Shown: positions 29,042-32,304 of the stretch, piece after piece
Numbering within the stretch: the first letter of the stretch is position 1
Layout: the number at the start of each line of letters is the position of its first letter
NCBI RefSeq assembly: GCF_946998835.1
Contig: NZ_CAMQAZ010000029.1
Coordinates: forward strand, 1 to 32,304
DNA: 32,304 nucleotides
Source of the DNA: an uncultured Corynebacterium sp.
GTDB taxonomy: Bacteria; Actinomycetota; Actinomycetes; Mycobacteriales; Mycobacteriaceae
Reading direction: 5' to 3'
Position numbers and translations under genes: made by a program
Notes under the pieces: model-generated
Told to the model about the DNA's origin: nothing
Database searches by the model: none
What the model saw: the letters and a program-made list of their open reading frames with translations, nothing else

Positions 29042-30328
29042 CTAGCGCATAAAGGGCAGCGTGCCGGTGGTCAGCCACCACAGACCAATAGCTACCGCGA
29101 TGGCAAAAATTCCGAAAAGCCAGGACGATGCCAGTGGACGGCGCGCCCAGCCTCGGCCAAAGTCCAGACCGATGCGGCCCGGGCCGGTGAACTGCAGACC
29201 AAGCGCGGTGAAGGTCATGAGCAGCTGTAGCTGAAGGTCGCCGGAGCCTTTTCCAACGATGTTCGCGCCATCGGCAGTCGTGGCCACATCGAACATGCTG
29301 AGGTAGGCCGAGAGCGCCAGTGCCAATGCTGCCGCCAGCGGTGTGGCAAGGCCCAAGATAAGCAAAGTACCTGCGATTAGCTCAACTGTTGGGATAGCGG
29401 TAGCCATCACCGGGCCAAGGGCAAAGTTGTTCTGATTAAACTGCGCTTCCAGTGCGGTGGTGCCGCCGGAGTTGCCCCAGCCAAGCAGAGTTGTCAGGCC
29501 GTGCATCAGCAGCAGCGCGCCTAGTCCCAAACGCAGTAGCAGAAGACCAAAGTCGGTGGTACCTCGACGGACCTCCTGCTCGTCATCATCGTAAAAGTCC
29601 GTGTCCTCGTCTTCGCCGCCGGTAGCGGTGGCTGTGGTTGCACCGGCAGCACCGGTGCCACCGGCGGCCCCTGCAACTCCTGCAGCACCAGCGGTATCGA
29701 GAGTCGTCGCCGGTTCAGCGAAGTCCGATTCATCGAAGTACTGGGTAGCGGCTGCGGAAACGTCCTCCTCTGATTTTTCAGAAGTGGAGAAAGCTTCCGT
29801 CGGCTGACCAAAGTCCTCGTCCGGATTAACGCGCTCATCCCGAGCAGATTCGTCAATGCCCGCTATCATCTCCGTCTCCGGTTCCGCCTCAGTCTCAGCT
29901 CGAGGCGAAGGCTTACCGGCAGGGCTAATCACCTGCGGAGCAGTGCGGCCCGCTGCGGCGTAGGCGTCGTAACGCTTCTTCGACGCTTCCTGGACTTCCG
30001 GTTCCGGTTCAGGTTCGGGTTCTGGCTCAGGTTCGAGTTCTGGCTCCGGCTCAGGTTCTGCATCAGCGACAACTTCGCTGTCGGTCTCATCATCCGGCGC
30101 AGAATCTTCCTGTCCAACCTCCTGCTCAGCCTCTGGCTCCGCCGTTACGTGCTTTTCCGGCACACCTGGGAAAACCTGGGTCGCGGTGTTGTCGCTGTCA
30201 TCACGGCTGGTTTCTTCGTTCATTGGCTCAGCGAGTTTGCGGTAGGTCGGGACGTCGAGATCGTCATCGAATCCGTCCTCCACATTCTCGAGGGCGCGGT
30301 CGTTCGGGTACTTCTCTGAGTCGCTCAC
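29042..30328 (-). CDS. DoxX-family membrane protein with long acidic Glu-Pro-rich N-terminus
   Basis: The 428-residue protein has a roughly 250-residue, very acidic, disordered N-terminal region: Glu-Pro dipeptide repeats near 87-110, then a Gly/Ala/Thr-rich stretch near 220-245 and EDEDTDFYDDDEQEV. The C-terminal 170 residues form a DoxX domain with about four TM helices (FGLLLLRLGLGALLLMHG, AIPTVELIAGTLLILGLA, LALALSAYLSMFDV, WLFGIFAIAVAIGLWWL). DoxX proteins are linked to thiol/redox stress and respiration; its role here is unknown. I choose GTG 30328 because TAATGT (30341-30336) ends 7 bases before it; GTG 30337 is in frame too, and the frame to 30964 is antisense to the lipoprotein. The gene diverges from that lipoprotein. 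Confidence 0.8.
   Translation of the reverse strand: MSDSEKYPNDRALENVEDGFDDDLDVPTYRKLAEPMNEETSRDDSDNTATQVFPGVPEKHVTAEPEAEQEVGQEDSAPDDETDSEVVADAEPEPEPELEPEPEPEPEPEPEVQEASKKRYDAYAAAGRTAPQVISPAGKPSPRAETEAEPETEMIAGIDESARDERVNPDEDFGQPTEAFSTSEKSEEDVSAAATQYFDESDFAEPATTLDTAGAAGVAGAAGGTGAAGATTATATGGEDEDTDFYDDDEQEVRRGTTDFGLLLLRLGLGALLLMHGLTTLLGWGNSGGTTALEAQFNQNNFALGPVMATAIPTVELIAGTLLILGLATPLAAALALALSAYLSMFDVATTADGANIVGKGSGDLQLQLLMTFTALGLQFTGPGRIGLDFGRGWARRPLASSWLFGIFAIAVAIGLWWLTTGTLPFMR
30001..30060. repeat. Ten tandem hexamers encoding Glu-Pro repeats
   Basis: Ten 6-base units of the form G(T/C)TCNG (plus strand) run without break, for example GTTCCG, GTTCAG, GCTCAG. On the minus strand they encode Glu-Pro dipeptides, with one Glu-Leu, in the DoxX protein's acidic region. 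Units vary mostly at the third codon base. Confidence 0.9.
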
Positions 30329-30335
30329 ATCGTCC

Positions 30336-30396
30336 ACATTAAAACTACTGTGACGTTTTTGGTCGCAGGCGTGGCCGTGAAACAAGGCTGTATTGT
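30336..30396. promoter_or_regulatory. Divergent leaderless promoter pair (DoxX / lipoprotein)
   Basis: TAATGT (30341-30336, minus) ends 7 bases before GTG 30328, and TATTGT (30391-30396, plus) ends 8 bases before ATG 30405. Neither gene has a Shine-Dalgarno sequence. These boxes decide the chosen starts in both cases. Confidence 0.42.
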
Positions 30397-30404
30397 GTAT
30401 GCCT

Positions 30405-31496
30405 ATGAGATTCCATCCCGCTCGTAGCGGCAGTTTGCAGAACCGCACTCGCGGTGCCAAGCACCGTGGCGCCTTCGCGGCTGCCGTCGTCGGGATGCTT
30501 TCCCTTTCCGGTTGCATGAGTGCGTCGAATGCGCTCGAGTTACCTTTTACCGAGCAAGAGACGGAGCCCACGGGGATTGCGATGCCCAAGTTCTCCTCCC
30601 CCGATCTGCCATCTACTCCGGTACCGACCACGGAACGCAAGGCGGAAAACAAGGGCCCTTGTGACCTTGACGATGTCACCCTTGCTGCCTGTCTTCCCCT
30701 CACCACTGCACTCGCACCCCTCGGCCCAGGAGCTGCACTCGTCGCCACGAACGATGGTGCACTTACGGTTGTCGCACCGGGTAAGGCGCCGCGGGAAGTT
30801 GTAAGGCTCGGTGCCCCTGCAAAACAACTGCTTCCCAGCCCCACAGTGGAAGAGGACCGGCAGGTCTTTGTGCTGCGTAACGACAACACCATCGCGCGTG
30901 TAACCATCGTGGAGGATGGCATTGCTGATGTGCGCGAGCTCCCGGATCTTAGCGAACCCGGCATTCTTGGAATCTACTTTGATCAAGCTTCCGAAGACCC
31001 GACTTCGGGCAAAAAGTCCCCGCGCAAACTGCTTGTGGGCGATCCGGGGATTGAATTTCAACAGTTCTGCCACGGGCCGGCAACCATGCCTCCGTTGGCG
31101 ACGGCAATTCTCGACGGCACCCCACAGCTGGTGCAGCTCACCGGCCCTGTGATTAACCCTATGGGCGGTGTTGACCTCAACGATTCCATCGGTGGATGCG
31201 CGGTGATGGGTGACCGCGTGGTCATTGCTATCCCAGACGCGCAGAAGGTCATCTCCATGCCCATCGGCGCACAGTACAGCGGGCCCGGCGCGGCGTGGGA
31301 GGTTAAGGGGTCCCCTGAAGTGCTTGTCGACGGCGACTTCGGCCATATCTCGCATGTGGCGGCGGTGGCGTCCAATCAGGGCATTGAGGTCTGGGGCGCC
31401 ACAACGAATAAAACCACCGGGGCACAACCATCGGAGTCTGACGAGCGCGTCGTCAGACTGCCGAGTGATGGTGCCGCCGGCGGTTCCCCGGATTAA
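30405..31496 (+). CDS. Exported lipoprotein, possible beta-propeller (sugar dehydrogenase-like)
   Basis: The 363-residue protein has a long basic n-region, hydrophobic AFAAAVVGMLSL and lipobox LSGC with Cys37. A Pro/Thr/Glu-rich linker (about 50-85) precedes repeated strand-rich segments: GAALVATNDGALTVVAPGK, RQVFVLRNDNTIARVTI, GILGIYFDQ, PQLVQLTGPVINPMGG, DRVVIAIPDAQKVISMPI. These read like blades of a beta-propeller, and the family resembles actinobacterial proteins annotated as glucose/sorbosone dehydrogenase-like, but I see no PQQ-binding or catalytic signature. CDLDD...ACLPL and FCHG...GGCAV give two likely disulfide pairs. ATG 30399 is an alternative start. It converges with gatB. Confidence 0.75.
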   Translation: MRFHPARSGSLQNRTRGAKHRGAFAAAVVGMLSLSGCMSASNALELPFTEQETEPTGIAMPKFSSPDLPSTPVPTTERKAENKGPCDLDDVTLAACLPLTTALAPLGPGAALVATNDGALTVVAPGKAPREVVRLGAPAKQLLPSPTVEEDRQVFVLRNDNTIARVTIVEDGIADVRELPDLSEPGILGIYFDQASEDPTSGKKSPRKLLVGDPGIEFQQFCHGPATMPPLATAILDGTPQLVQLTGPVINPMGGVDLNDSIGGCAVMGDRVVIAIPDAQKVISMPIGAQYSGPGAAWEVKGSPEVLVDGDFGHISHVAAVASNQGIEVWGATTNKTTGAQPSESDERVVRLPSDGAAGGSPD

Positions 31497-31510
31497 AGTT
31501 TTCCGAGCTG

Positions 31511-32304
31511 CTAGCTCAGCTTCTTCGCAATCAGCTGGTTGACCTGAGCCGGATCTGCCTTGCCGCGGGTGGCCTTCATAACCTGGCCGACAATGGCACC
31601 GACGACCTTCTTATTGCCAGCTCGGTACTTCTCCACGATGTCCGGGTTAGCAGCCAGCGCATCGTCGACAGCCTTCTCAATAGCGCCGTCATCGCGAACG
31701 ACCTCCAGGCCGCGTGCGGCGACGACCTCGTCAACGTCGCCCTCGCCCTCGAGGACGCCGTCAACGGCCTTACGAGCCAGCTTGTTGGTCAGCTTGCCCT
31801 CTTCAATCAGCGCAATCACTCGTGCAACCTGCGCCGGAGTAATCGCGAGCTCAACCAATTCCACACCGGCCTCGTTGGCCTTCTGCGCCAGGTAGGCAAC
31901 CCACCAGGAGCGAGCCTCAGCGGGGCCGGCGCCGGCCTCGACTGTGTCGACAATCAGATCGAGAGCGCCGGCATTGACCAGGTCGCGCATCTCCTCATCC
32001 TTCAGACCCCACTCGTCCTGAATGCGAGCACGACGCACCCACGGAAGCTCCGGCAGGGTGGCGCGGATTTCTTCGACCCACTCACGCGGAGCAATCACCG
32101 GCGGCAGGTCCGGGTCATTGAAGTAGCGGTAATCCGACTGGGACTCCTTCGGACGGCCCTTGGAGGTCGTACCGTCGGTCTCCTGGTAGTGACGGGTTTC
32201 CTGAACAATCTCCTCGCCGTTGGTGATGGCGGCAGCCTGGCGCTGCATCTCGTAGCGAACAGCCTGCGAAGTAAGATAAACAGCTAGATGACCTTGGCGC
32301 CACC
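31511..32304 (-). CDS. gatB: Aspartyl/glutamyl-tRNA amidotransferase subunit B, 3' part
   Basis: GatB activates and, with GatA and GatC, amidates misacylated Glu-tRNA-Gln (and Asp-tRNA-Asn). Visible are AVRYEMQRQAAA, EEIVQETRHYQETDGTTSKG, RPKESQSDYRYFNDPDLPPV, then the helical and YqeY-like C-terminal domain ending QVMKATRGKADPAQVNQLIAKKLS, all as in corynebacterial GatB. The frame stays open to the right edge, so the gene is cut by the window. However, the 13 in-frame codons before AVRYE (32264-32302) do not encode the conserved KNxNS region expected there and look unrelated, so the edge may be a misassembly or a real disruption. The lipoprotein gene converges, 14 bases away. Confidence 0.88.
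   Translation of the reverse strand, partial: WRQGHLAVYLTSQAVRYEMQRQAAAITNGEEIVQETRHYQETDGTTSKGRPKESQSDYRYFNDPDLPPVIAPREWVEEIRATLPELPWVRRARIQDEWGLKDEEMRDLVNAGALDLIVDTVEAGAGPAEARSWWVAYLAQKANEAGVELVELAITPAQVARVIALIEEGKLTNKLARKAVDGVLEGEGDVDEVVAARGLEVVRDDGAIEKAVDDALAANPDIVEKYRAGNKKVVGAIVGQVMKATRGKADPAQVNQLIAKKLS

Noticed and set aside
30329..30964. N-terminal extension of the DoxX gene to 640 residues
   Set aside because: It is antisense to the lipoprotein gene, which has a clear lipobox, and a -10 box sits just before GTG 30328.
1..32304. CRISPR array, prophage, insertion sequence or toxin-antitoxin pair
   Set aside because: No regularly spaced repeats, transposase or phage genes, or small paired genes were seen on either strand.

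Overview
The window is a stretch of core chromosome from a moderately high-GC actinobacterium, almost certainly a Corynebacterium. The case rests on gene order as I remember it from C. glutamicum: gltX, an oxaloacetate decarboxylase-type FAH protein, a DnaQ-like exonuclease, a cNMP/CBS/DUF294 protein, leuB, serA, ilvC-ilvN-ilvB, the MscCG glutamate-exporter channel, a PH-domain membrane protein, ilvD and gatB all occur in the same broad neighbourhood. Leaderless promoters and DUF222 HNH proteins fit the same group. The window starts exactly at the 3' end of a tRNA and ends inside gatB with about 40 bases that do not look like gatB, so it may be a whole draft contig.

Layout, left to right. (1) 1-1748: tRNA-Glu(CTC), tRNA-Gln(CTG) and gltX, all on the minus strand. 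(2) 1812-4517: a sugar-isomerase-like TIM-barrel gene and an SDR gene that diverge from a shared CATG, then an isochorismate synthase. (3) 4529-7878, minus strand: cNMP-CBS-DUF294 nucleotidyltransferase, DEDDh exonuclease and FAH/oxaloacetate decarboxylase; a DUF664/DinB gene diverges from it. (4) 8640-11232, minus strand: a DUF222-HNH gene, then leuB. (5) 11459-16020: two paralogous acetate/succinate CoA-transferases flanking a COG0523 zinc-metallochaperone gene that has a Zur-box-like operator. (6) 16114-23405, minus strand: ilvB-ilvN-ilvC operon, a large lipoprotein gene and serA, separated by good terminators. (7) 23800-28044, plus strand: mscCG, a PH-domain protein gene and ilvD. (8) 28081-32304: a secreted serine hydrolase gene, a DoxX membrane protein gene with a very acidic Glu-Pro-rich N-terminus, a divergent beta-propeller-like lipoprotein gene, and the 3' part of gatB.

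Functionally the window is rich in branched-chain amino-acid synthesis (ilvBNC, ilvD, leuB), serine synthesis (serA), glutamyl/glutaminyl-tRNA formation (gltX, both tRNAs, gatB), glutamate export (mscCG) and C2/C4 acid metabolism (two CoA-transferases, oxaloacetate decarboxylase).

A recurring feature is that about twelve genes have a plausible -10 hexamer ending 6-8 bases before the start codon and no Shine-Dalgarno sequence, the geometry of leaderless mRNAs. The biosynthetic operons (ilvB, ilvC, serA, leuB) and the CoA-transferases use clear ribosome-binding sites instead. I saw no phage, CRISPR array, insertion sequence or defence island. The less-described items are the Zur-box COG0523 gene between CoA-transferases, the sensor-nucleotidyltransferase/exonuclease pair, the butting leaderless divergent promoter and the interlocked inverted repeats before serA.
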